64,000 nucleotides of DNA from Prado023 sp963798745 (lineage in GTDB: Bacteria; Actinomycetota; Actinomycetes; S36-B12; CAIYMF01): the NCBI GenBank assembly GCA_963798745.1, contig CAWCUF010000001.1, forward strand, positions 372,001 through 436,000, written 5' to 3'. Numbering within the stretch: position 1 is the first letter of the stretch; every line of letters starts with the position of its first letter. Positions 8,162-15,950 of this stretch are shown one piece after another. A program made the position numbers and the translations under genes. The notes under the pieces are model-generated. The model saw only the letters and a program-made list of their open reading frames with translations, made no database searches and was not told the DNA's origin.

Positions 8162-10563
8162 TGGTGGGACCAGCGCAGCGGGCCGCCGGGCTGGCGCAAC
8201 TCGTCGATGACCTGGCCGCCGATCCCCGTGCGGCGGGCCTGATCCGGCTGCCGGCTCGGGCGGGTCGGACCGGCCAGTGGCCGGTGTGGCTGGATCCCGC
8301 GGTGCGCGCGGCGTACGAGCAGCGCGGGATCGCCTCGCCCTGGCGGCACCAGGTCGCGACCGCGCAGCTCGCCTGGTCCGGTCGCGACGTGATGATCGCC
8401 ACCGGCACTGCGTCGGGCAAGTCGCTGGCGTTCGGGATGCCCGCCCTCACCGCAGCCCTGAGCGCACCTGCCCGACCCGGCGCCCGCGGGCCGGGCGTGC
8501 TCTACCTGAGCCCCACGAAGGCGCTGGCCCACGACCAGCTCGCGGGCCTGCACGGCCTGGGCCTGGCCGGGTTGCGAGCGGCAGCCCTGGACGGGGACTC
8601 GCCCGACGAGCAGCGGGCGTGGGCGCGGGCGCACGCTCGCTGGATCGTCACGAACCCCGACATGCTGCACCACGCGATCCTGCCGCGGCACGAGTCGTGG
8701 CGTGGCTTCCTGCGCAGCCTGCGCTTCGTGGTGGTCGACGAGGCGCACACCTACCGGGGGGTGTTCGGCTCGAACGTCGCCCTGGTGCTGCGCCGGCTGC
8801 GGCGGGTGGCTGCGCTGCACGGCGCGGCGCCGACCCTCCTGGCTGCCTCGGCGACGATCGCGGACCCCGGCGCCACGGCCGCTGCCCTCCTGGGCCTGGA
8901 CGTGTCGGTGGTCGACGTCGATGAGAGCACGCGCGGCGGGGTCGACATCGTGCTGTGGAACCCGGTCCGGCCCGCGCAGGAGTCGGGTGCGACGGACGCC
9001 GGTGCGCACCGACCCGAACCGACGCCGACCACACCGGTCCAATCCCATGTTGACTCCACTGGGCAGGCCGGGGCCAACGCCGGACCGCCTGCCTTCCGGG
9101 GAACGCTGACCGAGGCCGCGGAGTTGATGATCAGACTCGTGGATGCCGGCACCTCCACGCTGACCTTCGCCCGATCGCGGCGGGCCGTGGAGATCATCGC
9201 CGGCACAGTCCGGGAGCGGGCGGCCCAGGGCGATCGCGTGCGCGGCTACCGCGGCGGCTACCTGCCCGAGGAACGCCGCGCGCTGGAGGCCGACCTGCGT
9301 GCGGGCCGGTTGCTGGGTCTTGCGGCGACCAACGCCCTCGAACTGGGCATCGACATCAGCGGCCTGGACGCCGTCGTGCTGGTCGGCTGGCCGGGCACCC
9401 GGTCGAGCTTCTGGCAGCAGGTGGGCCGGGCCGGACGCACCGGGGGGCGCGCGCTTGCCGTCCTGGTGGCCGGCGAGGACCCCCTGGACCAGTACGTCGT
9501 CACCCATCAGCAGACCCTCACCGGTGCCCCCGTGGAGGCGACCGTGCTGGACCCCAGCAACCCCTACGTCCTGGCCGGGCACCTGTGTGCCGCCGCGGCC
9601 GAGACCCCACTGCGCGCGGCAGATCTGGGCTACTGGTTCGGACCAGGCGCCGAGGCGCTGTGTGCGGTCCTGACCGAGCGCGGCCTGCTCCGGCGGCGCC
9701 GGGACGGCTGGTACTGGACCGACTCGATGCGCGCCGCCGACCTGGTCGACCTGCGGGGAGCCGGCGGTGGTCCGGTTCGCGTGGTCGAGGATCAGACCGG
9801 CCGGCTGCTGGGCACGGTGGACCCCACCGCGGCGCCTGCGGCGGTGCATCCCGGCGCGCTGTACGTGCACCAGGGGCAGGCCCACGAGGTCCTGGACCTC
9901 GATCTGGCGGCACGGGTCGCCACGGCTACCCAGACCCTGACCGACCTGAGCACCCAGGCCCGCAGCACCGCGGACGTGACCCTGGACGAGGTCCGTGCCA
10001 CCACCCGGTGGGGGCGGGTCGAGGTGGGCTGCGCGCAGGTGTCGGTGACCCGGCAGGTGCGCTCCTACCTGGTCCGGCGCTGGCCCTCGGGTGAGGTGCT
10101 CGCCGAGCACCCCCTCGACCTGCCGGCCATGACGCTGACGACAGTCGGCATGTACTGGTCGATCCCCGACGAGGTCCTGCTCGCGGCCGGCATCTGCGAG
10201 GCCCAGGTGCCCGGCGCGGTGCACGCCCTGGAGCACGCCAGCATCGGGATCCTGCCCCTGCTGGCCACCTGCGACCGTTGGGACCTCGGCGGCGTGTCCT
10301 CGGCCCGCCATCCGCAGACCGGCCAGGCGATCATCGTGGTGCACGACGGTCATCCCGGTGGCGCGGGCTTCGCCGAACGGGGATTCCATGCAGCCGTCGA
10401 CTGGCTGAGCGCCACCGCGGCGACGATCGCCGGCTGCCCGTGCCCGGACGGCTGCCCGGCGTGCGTGCACTCGCCCAAGTGCGGCAACGGCAACGAGCCC
10501 CTGGACAAGGCCGCCGCGCTGCGCCTGGCCCGCATCCTGCTGGCCGAGCAGACCGGCGGCTGA
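8161..10563 (+). CDS. DEAD/DEAH-box helicase with DUF1998 zinc-binding domain
   Basis: Superfamily 2 helicase of the YprA/MrfA type, 800 aa. Motif I is ATGTASGKS (the signature T-G-S-G-K-S is slightly altered), motif II VVDEAHTYRG, motif III SATIAD, motif V ATNALELGIDISGLD and motif VI QQVGRAGRTG. The C-terminal DUF1998 domain carries four cysteines, CPCPDGCPACVHSPKC. MrfA of this family unwinds DNA 3' to 5' in mitomycin repair; that role is an inference here. GTG at 8161 is the first plausible start. The gene sits between the anti-sigma pair and the tad cluster, as in mycobacteria. Confidence 0.9.
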   Translation: MVGPAQRAAGLAQLVDDLAADPRAAGLIRLPARAGRTGQWPVWLDPAVRAAYEQRGIASPWRHQVATAQLAWSGRDVMIATGTASGKSLAFGMPALTAALSAPARPGARGPGVLYLSPTKALAHDQLAGLHGLGLAGLRAAALDGDSPDEQRAWARAHARWIVTNPDMLHHAILPRHESWRGFLRSLRFVVVDEAHTYRGVFGSNVALVLRRLRRVAALHGAAPTLLAASATIADPGATAAALLGLDVSVVDVDESTRGGVDIVLWNPVRPAQESGATDAGAHRPEPTPTTPVQSHVDSTGQAGANAGPPAFRGTLTEAAELMIRLVDAGTSTLTFARSRRAVEIIAGTVRERAAQGDRVRGYRGGYLPEERRALEADLRAGRLLGLAATNALELGIDISGLDAVVLVGWPGTRSSFWQQVGRAGRTGGRALAVLVAGEDPLDQYVVTHQQTLTGAPVEATVLDPSNPYVLAGHLCAAAAETPLRAADLGYWFGPGAEALCAVLTERGLLRRRRDGWYWTDSMRAADLVDLRGAGGGPVRVVEDQTGRLLGTVDPTAAPAAVHPGALYVHQGQAHEVLDLDLAARVATATQTLTDLSTQARSTADVTLDEVRATTRWGRVEVGCAQVSVTRQVRSYLVRRWPSGEVLAEHPLDLPAMTLTTVGMYWSIPDEVLLAAGICEAQVPGAVHALEHASIGILPLLATCDRWDLGGVSSARHPQTGQAIIVVHDGHPGGAGFAERGFHAAVDWLSATAATIAGCPCPDGCPACVHSPKCGNGNEPLDKAAALRLARILLAEQTGG

Positions 10564-10565
10564 CC

Positions 10566-10642
10566 GTCCGGTGCTGACCCGTCCGGTGCTGACCCGTTGG
10601 TGGATCAGCAGTCCGGTGGATCACCAGCCCGGTGGATCACCA
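10566..10642. repeat. Two short tandem repeats after the helicase gene
   Basis: A perfect 15-bp tandem pair GTCCGGTGCTGACCC lies at 10566-10595. It is followed by a 16-bp pair, G(T/C)CCGGTGGATCACCA, at 10611-10642, with a degenerate related copy before it. The repeats fill the convergent gap between the helicase and the end of the pilus operon. Confidence 0.7.
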
Positions 10643-10656
10643 GTCCCGACGTGCGG

Positions 10657-11118
10657 TCAGGGGTCCTGTGCGGTCAGTTCCGCATGGGCGCGAGCCCGCA
10701 GGACCGGGTCCCGCCCGGGGAACAACCATCCCACCGAACTCGGCGCGGGCGCAGCCACCGACACCCAGACCTCGGAGCCGAGAACCCGGCATTCGGCGAG
10801 GGTCGCCCCGTTGCGGGCAGCGATCGCACCGGCCCGGGGACAGGCCTGCGCCGGCTCCTCGAGGGTGGCGCTGGCTCCCGCCAACGCCGCGAGATCGGCC
10901 GCTGAAGCGACCGCCACGCGGGCGGCCAGGACACTGGAGGCAACGATGCCGACAGTTGCGAGCAGCACGAGCACGACCATCCAGACCGCCACCAGCAGGC
11001 TGGCCGAGCCCGCATCGCCGCGAACGTCCAGCCGCCGACGATCGGACGGGCACGAAGGACCCGCACGACCCGCGACGCCCGACGGACCCCCAGACGCCTC
11101 ACGGCACGCGGTCCTCAC
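10657..11118 (-). CDS. Second TadE-like secreted/membrane protein (Rv3654c family)
   Basis: Last gene of the tad operon, 153 aa. After a basic, Pro-rich N-terminus it has one hydrophobic segment (ASLLVAVWMVVLVLLATVGIV) preceded by Gly/Asp, like a pilin-type signal, then an ASAADLAALAGA stretch typical of TadE/TadG-like pseudopilins. Mycobacteria have a small protein at the same place (Rv3654c). The GTG start has GGGAGGA upstream and overlaps the TadE stop by four bases (GTGA). A role as a minor pilin or assembly factor is inferred from position and topology. Confidence 0.75.
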   Translation of the reverse strand: MRTACREASGGPSGVAGRAGPSCPSDRRRLDVRGDAGSASLLVAVWMVVLVLLATVGIVASSVLAARVAVASAADLAALAGASATLEEPAQACPRAGAIAARNGATLAECRVLGSEVWVSVAAPAPSSVGWLFPGRDPVLRARAHAELTAQDP

Positions 11119-11498
11119 GAGTCCTCCCGCCAGCTCGTGGCGGCCGCCCGGACCTCCCGGCCCAGCGGCCGCAGGAACCGCACCGGTGGGGCGCGCCGCA
11201 GGCTCGCTGTCACCGTCACCGAACCCGACTCCCGGCGGATCGACACCTGCGCGTCGGGGGCCACCTGCCGCACGACCGTGCGCACCGTGGCCGCGGACTC
11301 ACCGCGGGCACCGGCCCGGGCACCCTCACGGGCGGCCTGGGCGACCATTCCTTGACTGACGCCCAAACCCACCAACCAGGCGAGCGCCAGGACCACGATG
11401 ACGAGGGCCGGAATGGCCAGCGCGAGTTCCGCGCTGACCATCCCACCCTCGGACCGTGCGACCGTCCTGGACCGCTGCACGGTCCGAGCTGCGCCCAT
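11115..11498 (-). CDS. TadE-like minor pilin
   Basis: A 127-residue TadE-family protein. The segment EGGMVSAELALAIPALVIVVL has the class III prepilin style: Gly just before the cut site and Glu at position 5 of the mature part, then one transmembrane helix. The rest (AREGARAGARG, RQVAPDAQVSI) matches TadE domains. The ATG at 11498 overlaps the Flp stop by one base (TGATG), and its own stop overlaps the next gene. In Tad systems TadE/F are minor pilins required for fibre assembly. Confidence 0.83.
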   Translation of the reverse strand: MGAARTVQRSRTVARSEGGMVSAELALAIPALVIVVLALAWLVGLGVSQGMVAQAAREGARAGARGESAATVRTVVRQVAPDAQVSIRRESGSVTVTASLRRAPPVRFLRPLGREVRAAATSWREDS

Positions 11499-11677
11499 CA
11501 GAACAGGAACGAGAACGCTGCCGAGATGACCTGCCACAGCAGGTCAAGGACCTTCTCGCTCTTGAGCAGCGAGATGAGCACCCCGCCGAGGCCGCACACC
11601 GCGACCGTCCCCACTGCGTACTCGGCAGTCGACATGCCCTTCTGATCGTCGCGGATCCTGATCGCCAACTCGTTCAT
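11498..11677 (-). CDS. Flp-type major pilin (DUF4244)
   Basis: A 59-residue protein whose QKGMSTAEYAVGTVA motif carries the class III prepilin cleavage region (after Gly or Met) and the conserved Glu-Tyr of Flp pilins, followed by one hydrophobic helix. It ends in Phe-rich residues (AAFSFLF). This is the DUF4244 form found in actinobacteria (Rv3656c-like). GGGGGAG precedes the ATG. A 173-bp gap separates it from tadC; this gap contains a perfect DnaA box, so the pilin may have its own promoter. Confidence 0.87.
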   Translation of the reverse strand: MNELAIRIRDDQKGMSTAEYAVGTVAVCGLGGVLISLLKSEKVLDLLWQVISAAFSFLF

Positions 11678-11781
11678 GATGTCTCCCCCGTTGCTTCCGG
11701 TCCCCCGGTGCCGACCGCTCTGGTCGGCTGGCACAACCCTGTCTCGGACGCCTCGATCCGGGAACCCCTCGCGATGCGATC

Positions 11782-11790
11782 TGTGGACAA
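11782..11790 (-). promoter_or_regulatory. Perfect DnaA box upstream of the Flp pilin gene
   Basis: TGTGGACAA on the plus strand is TTGTCCACA on the minus strand. It lies in the gap between tadC and the Flp gene, about 105 bp upstream of the Flp start. It is an exact match to the actinobacterial DnaA box; function here is unproven. Confidence 0.5.
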
Positions 11791-11850
11791 CCGGCGTCAT
11801 GTCGACATCCCCGGGACTCGCCACTCGCTCGGTCCGCCGCCGTGCGCCGG

Positions 11851-12645
11851 TCACAGCGACGGGAGCAGGCCGCCGACGATCGGGGCGACACCCAGCAGGG
11901 CGAAGGCCGGCAGCAGGAACAGACCCAACGGAAGGACCGCGCGCACGGACGTGGCGCGCACCTCCGCCAGGGCGAGCGCGGTCGCCTGCGCGCGCAACTC
12001 GTCGCCCGCCTGGACCAGCATGCCCGCCAGCGGGGCGCCGGTACGGGTGCTGCGCGCGACCGCCCGGGCGATGCCGCCCAGCCCGGGAGCCGTACTCAGG
12101 TGCGCCCACGCCAGGTGGCTGGCCTCGCCCAGCTCGGTGCGCTGGTGCACGCCACGCAGCGCATGTTCCGAGGCACCGCCCACGGCCCGGGCCACGACCG
12201 GAACCGCGTGCTCCAGAGGGACGCCGGCCAGCAGCGAGGCTCCCAGCAGGTCGGCGACCAACGGGGCCGACCGGGTGAGGTCCAGGCGTTGCCTGCGCAC
12301 CGCAGCCGGCTCCATCCGGGCCACCGCGAAGGGGACACCCACCGCGAGGGTGGCCCCGACCAGCAGGCCCAGCGCCCCCCCGAGCAGCAGCCAGGCGGCC
12401 ACCGCCGCCAGCAGCGCGGCCGCCTGTGGGCCCCGAGGAGGGGGTCCCGGACCCCGGGCCAGCCCGCGCCCGGGCAGCCCGATGGGCACCTCCCCCGTAC
12501 CCCACCGGGACTGTGGGGCAGGAGCCGTCCAGGGTGGCGACAGTCCCTGGGCAGACCGTGATCGGGGCGGGACCAGGTTCGGCGTCAGCGCCAGGAACGC
12601 GGCCAGTGCCGCGGCGACGGCAGCGCCCCACAGGGCCGGTGTCAC
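11851..12645 (-). CDS. TadC-like pilus platform protein
   Basis: Inner-membrane platform protein of the type II secretion F (T2SSF) family, 264 aa. Hydrophobic segments are near the N-terminus (ALWGAAVAAALAAFLAL), in the middle (ALLAAVAAWLLLGGALGLLV) and at the C-terminus (LPLGLFLLPAFALLGVAPI). The T2SSF helices include DLLGASLLAGVPLEHAVP and RTGAPLAGMLVQAG. A Pro/Gly-rich stretch between the first two membrane segments is unusual and likely disordered. GTG at 12645 overlaps the tadB stop by four bases, which fixes the start. Confidence 0.82.
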   Translation of the reverse strand: MTPALWGAAVAAALAAFLALTPNLVPPRSRSAQGLSPPWTAPAPQSRWGTGEVPIGLPGRGLARGPGPPPRGPQAAALLAAVAAWLLLGGALGLLVGATLAVGVPFAVARMEPAAVRRQRLDLTRSAPLVADLLGASLLAGVPLEHAVPVVARAVGGASEHALRGVHQRTELGEASHLAWAHLSTAPGLGGIARAVARSTRTGAPLAGMLVQAGDELRAQATALALAEVRATSVRAVLPLGLFLLPAFALLGVAPIVGGLLPSL

Positions 12646-13361
12646 AGTCGCCCCCGGGCGACCGAGACCATGCGACGCAGCCATGCGATGCCGGCCAGTT
12701 GCAGGGCGACGCCGGCGACCAGGACGGCCCGGCCCACGGTGCTGCCCAATAGCCATGTCACCGGCTCGGCGCCGATCCACTGGCCGATCAGCAGTCCGAA
12801 CAGCGGAAGCGCGGCCAGCAGCCGGGCTGAGGTACGCACCGCGGCCAACTCGCTGGCCAACTGCGCCTCGGCCGCCGCCGCCTGGCGTCGACCGGTGCCG
12901 AGCCGAGCCACCGCGAGTGCCAGGCCGGCCCCCGAATGCTCCGCGACCTCCCAACAGGCGGCCAACCCGCGCAGGGCCTGGGAGTCCGGACCCCGGGCGC
13001 CGAACGCCCCGGCGTCCGTGCGCAGGGCCGTGGGCACGTTGGCCCCCGAACGGCACGCTGCGGCTGCCTGCGGACACGGGTGTGGTGTGAGACCCGAACT
13101 GGCCGCGATCAGCGCCGAGGCGGTGGGCTGGCCGGCTGACAGCTCTGCTGCCAGCGCCCCGAGCAGCTCGGCGATCGGCAGGGGCGGGCCCGGCCGCAGG
13201 TGCCGCAGGAGGCGTTGGCGCGCACCCGGCTGGTCGCCGACCAGTGGGCCAGCGGTCGGCCGCCTGCCCGTGGTCGGCCGATCGACTGGCCGGATCAGCA
13301 GCATGGTGGCGCTCGACGCGGCCAGCGCTGCCACCAGCACCAGCGGGCCCTGGCCGCTCAT
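12642..13361 (-). CDS. TadB-like pilus platform protein
   Basis: A 239-residue T2SSF-family protein, the partner of TadC in the cytoplasmic-membrane platform. It has an N-terminal membrane segment (GPLVLVAALAASSATMLLI), a cytoplasmic helical part with ELLGALAAELSAGQPTASAL, and C-terminal membrane segments (LLAALPLFGLLIGQWIG, VGRAVLVAGVALQLAGIAWL). It is shorter than classic TadB, as in other actinobacteria. The ATG at 13361 overlaps the tadA stop (ATGA) and its stop overlaps tadC, so the operon is continuous. Confidence 0.82.
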   Translation of the reverse strand: MSGQGPLVLVAALAASSATMLLIRPVDRPTTGRRPTAGPLVGDQPGARQRLLRHLRPGPPLPIAELLGALAAELSAGQPTASALIAASSGLTPHPCPQAAAACRSGANVPTALRTDAGAFGARGPDSQALRGLAACWEVAEHSGAGLALAVARLGTGRRQAAAAEAQLASELAAVRTSARLLAALPLFGLLIGQWIGAEPVTWLLGSTVGRAVLVAGVALQLAGIAWLRRMVSVARGRL

Positions 13362-14512
13362 GAGGGGGGCCCGACCCGGTCGGCCAAGGCGGCCAGGCCT
13401 GCGGCCGGGCACAGCTCGCCGCCGCGGCGGATCAGCGCGGGTTCGACGAGCACCCCGTCCGGTCCGGGCTGCACCATACCGATCTGCGTCACGACCCGGG
13501 CCCCTCCCGCAGGGCGCGCCAGGTGGACCACGACCTCGAGGCCGGCCGCGACCTGCGCATGCACGCCGGCCAACGTCATGCCCGCGGCCAATGCCAGGGC
13601 GACCAGCCGGTCGGGTACGGCCGCCGCGCTGTTGGCGTGCACCGTCCCGCAGCCACCCTCATGCCCGGTGTTCATGGCCGCGAGCAGGTCCACGACCTCG
13701 GCTCCGCGGACCTCCCCGACGACCAGGCGGTCCGGGCGCATCCGCAGGGCTTGGCGCACAAGCGTCTGCAACGGGATCGCACCCTGGCCCTCCAGGTTGG
13801 GCGGGCGGGCCTCCATGCTGACCACGTGCGGATGCTGCGGGTCGAGCTCGCTGGTGTCCTCGACCACGACGATCCGCTCCTGTGCCCCGACGAGCCCGAG
13901 CAGGGCACCGAGCACCGAGGTCTTGCCACTGCCGGTACCGCCGCTGATCAGGAACGCAGCCCGGGCACCCATGATGGCCGCCAACCATTGGGCGCCCGCC
14001 TCGTCCACGGTGCCCGCTGCGACCAGATCGGCCAGCGTGAACCGCCGTCGGCTCGGGATTCGTAGCGAGATCGTGGTCCCGCGCACCGACAACGGCGGCA
14101 GCACCGCATGCAGCCGTTGCCCACCGGGCAGCCGGGCGTCCACGTACGGGGTCGCATCATCGAGCCGACGACCGGCGCGGGCAGCCAGCCGGACCGCGAG
14201 CTGGCGCACACTGGCCTCGTCGGGGAACGCCACGGGGGCTCGGCGCAACCCGGCCCCGCGGTCGAACCACACCTCGGCGGGCGTGTTGACGAGAACGTCG
14301 GTGACCGACGGGTCCCGCACCAGGACGTCCAGGGGCCCCAGTCCGCTGAGCTCGTCGGACACGGCGCGGGTCAGTTCGCTCAGGCCCTCGCGGCTCAGGA
14401 CCAGCCCGGACTCCCGGACCGCTGCGCTGATCGACTCAGGGTCGGCACCGTGTGGTCCCCGCGCCAGCCGGGCGCGCACCGACGCGAGCAGGACCGGATC
14501 AAGGACGCTCAT
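13358..14512 (-). CDS. CpaF/TadA-type pilus assembly ATPase
   Basis: Secretion ATPase (T2SSE family) that powers pilus assembly, 384 aa. It contains the conserved N-terminal SVTDVLVNTPAEVWFDRG, the Walker A GGTGSGKT, the Asp box VVVEDTSELD, the His box-like RMRPDRLVVGEVRGAE (Walker B) and TGHEGGCGTVHANS. These match CpaF/TadA. The ATG at 14512 lies 14 bases inside the end of the cpaE-like gene. It is the motor of the operon; no prepilin peptidase is encoded nearby, so processing must rely on a gene elsewhere. Confidence 0.93.
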   Translation of the reverse strand: MSVLDPVLLASVRARLARGPHGADPESISAAVRESGLVLSREGLSELTRAVSDELSGLGPLDVLVRDPSVTDVLVNTPAEVWFDRGAGLRRAPVAFPDEASVRQLAVRLAARAGRRLDDATPYVDARLPGGQRLHAVLPPLSVRGTTISLRIPSRRRFTLADLVAAGTVDEAGAQWLAAIMGARAAFLISGGTGSGKTSVLGALLGLVGAQERIVVVEDTSELDPQHPHVVSMEARPPNLEGQGAIPLQTLVRQALRMRPDRLVVGEVRGAEVVDLLAAMNTGHEGGCGTVHANSAAAVPDRLVALALAAGMTLAGVHAQVAAGLEVVVHLARPAGGARVVTQIGMVQPGPDGVLVEPALIRRGGELCPAAGLAALADRVGPPS

Positions 14513-15551
14513 CGACGGCCTCCCAGATCTCCACGCCGAGGCGGCGCAGCGCCCGGCCGGTCCGCCCGGACAGCAGGTCCCCGCAGTCGGCCAGTTCAGC
14601 GGCCCGCTTCAGCCGCGGGACCTGCAGGAACCGGGCGGGCCCCAACTGGGCGGCCACCTCCGCCACCGGCAACCGCCCGGTCGCACGCACCAGCAGCACC
14701 ACATCGTCGACGGGGAGGTCGGCCAGCACCCGACGTGCGGCGACCACCCCGGCCAGCGTGCCCGGCACGACCACGGCCACGGTATCCGGCGGGGCGAGCA
14801 CGCCGCGAGGCACCGGGCCGCCGCGACCGAGGTCCAGGACGGTGCGGGCGTACTCGGTGCGACCCACCTCGATGACGGCGGCCAGCCGGGCGGCATCGCC
14901 ATCCTGCATCGGCCCCGTCAGGACCGCCATCTGGTCCAGGCTCGGCAGCGCCGCCTGCAGCGAGTGCGGGTCCAGGGGCGCGGCCCCGGTCGGCACCCCC
15001 GGCCAACGCACCCCATCACCCTCGACGATCCCCAGGGGCAGATCCAACCCGGGCGAGCGCGGATCGGCGTCGATCAGCAGACATCCGGCAGGCGGCGGTT
15101 CGCAGCCAACCGACTCCTGCTGCGGCCCTGCAGCCGCAGCCGCGCACGCGATGGCCACGGTGCTGGCGCCGGCCCCGCCGACGGCGCCCAGCACCCCGAG
15201 GACCCCCGACCTCGGGGTGGGAACCAGTTGGGCAGCCAGCCATCCGCCACCCAGGGGCAGCTCCAGCACGTGCTCGGCGCCCCACGAGTCGGCTGCGCCA
15301 CGCGCTGCCGGCACCTCGTCAGCACGGCAGATCACCAGAATCGGTGGTCCCTCCGCCTGGGGCCAGGGCCGGGCATCGCCCCGGGAGCCGTGGCGCGTAC
15401 TCACCGCCACGTCCACCAGCACCAGATCGAGCTCGACCGCCTCGGACCAGCTCTCCAGTGCTCGCAGCACAGCTCCCGCGCGGGCAGCGGCCCCCGCGAC
15501 CTCCACGGCCAGGTCCGCCCGAGCCGCCAGCAATCCAATCCGAAACCCCAC
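14499..15551 (-). CDS. CpaE/Ssd-like MinD-family ATPase of the tad operon
   Basis: First gene of the pilus operon, 350 aa. A receiver-like N-terminal half is followed by a MinD/ParA domain with a deviant Walker A, GAVGGAGASTVAIA, which lacks the usual KGGxGK signature Lys, and LLIDADPRSPGLDL as the Walker B/switch region. Mycobacterial Ssd (septum-site determining) has the same arrangement, and related CpaE/TadZ proteins localise the pilus machine at the cell pole. I chose the GTG at 15551, preceded by GGGGGTG, because it starts directly at the first strand (GFRIGLLAA). Confidence 0.83.
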   Translation of the reverse strand: MGFRIGLLAARADLAVEVAGAAARAGAVLRALESWSEAVELDLVLVDVAVSTRHGSRGDARPWPQAEGPPILVICRADEVPAARGAADSWGAEHVLELPLGGGWLAAQLVPTPRSGVLGVLGAVGGAGASTVAIACAAAAAGPQQESVGCEPPPAGCLLIDADPRSPGLDLPLGIVEGDGVRWPGVPTGAAPLDPHSLQAALPSLDQMAVLTGPMQDGDAARLAAVIEVGRTEYARTVLDLGRGGPVPRGVLAPPDTVAVVVPGTLAGVVAARRVLADLPVDDVVLLVRATGRLPVAEVAAQLGPARFLQVPRLKRAAELADCGDLLSGRTGRALRRLGVEIWEAVDERP

Positions 15552-15615
15552 GTCACACCCCCGAGGAACAGGGTGCCGCACCAGCCGCGTCCGGCCCAGC
15601 CCTGCCAGGCAGGCC

Positions 15616-15624
15616 TGTGGACAA
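15616..15624 (-). promoter_or_regulatory. Perfect DnaA box upstream of cpaE-like gene
   Basis: TGTGGACAA (TTGTCCACA on the minus strand) is 65 bp upstream of the cpaE-like start. With the box near the Flp gene, both intergenic gaps of the tad cluster carry an exact box. Confidence 0.5.
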
Positions 15625-15703
15625 CCTCGCCGAACCCACCGCCGGGGACCTGTGCCGCGCCCGCCGGGGACTGTCCCGTCCGGCCGCCTGCACCCGGGCG
15701 GAC

Positions 15704-15735
15704 GACGGCCCCCGCCGGGGGGTGCGGGGGCCGTC
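15704..15735 (-). terminator. Strong hairpin after the Fic-like gene
   Basis: Arms GACGGCCCCCGC (15704-15715) and GCGGGGGCCGTC (15724-15735) pair perfectly over 12 bp with an 8-nt loop. There is no T run on the minus side. It may end transcription of the Fic-like gene before the tad promoter. Confidence 0.45.
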
Positions 15736-15950
15736 ATTTCGCCAGCTCGGGGGGGAGGAGCCGACGGTCCGGCCGTTGCCGACCGAACAGGCAAATCATG
15801 GAGCCTGCACAGCCGCGATGCAACACCCAGCCGACCGCTGGCGACCACCACCCGAGCCCGGCTCGTCCACAGCCGACCAGCAATCGGCACAGAGCACCCG
15901 AATCCCCCGGGTGAGCCCCCGCCCGAGCCGGGTGGGCGGGGATGCGCCGT

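Larger units (their letters stand above)
15552..15950. other. 399-bp region upstream of the tad operon
   Basis: No supported gene. It holds a perfect DnaA box (TGTGGACAA, 15616-15624), a one-mismatch box (TCGTCCACA, 15863-15871) and a 12-bp-arm hairpin at 15704-15735. It must contain the promoter of the cpaE-led operon and the end of the Fic-like gene. Confidence 0.6.

Noticed and set aside
8277..8924. A second plus-strand frame inside the helicase gene
   Set aside because: Different frame of a certain gene; composed of Arg/Ala/Gly with no motif.
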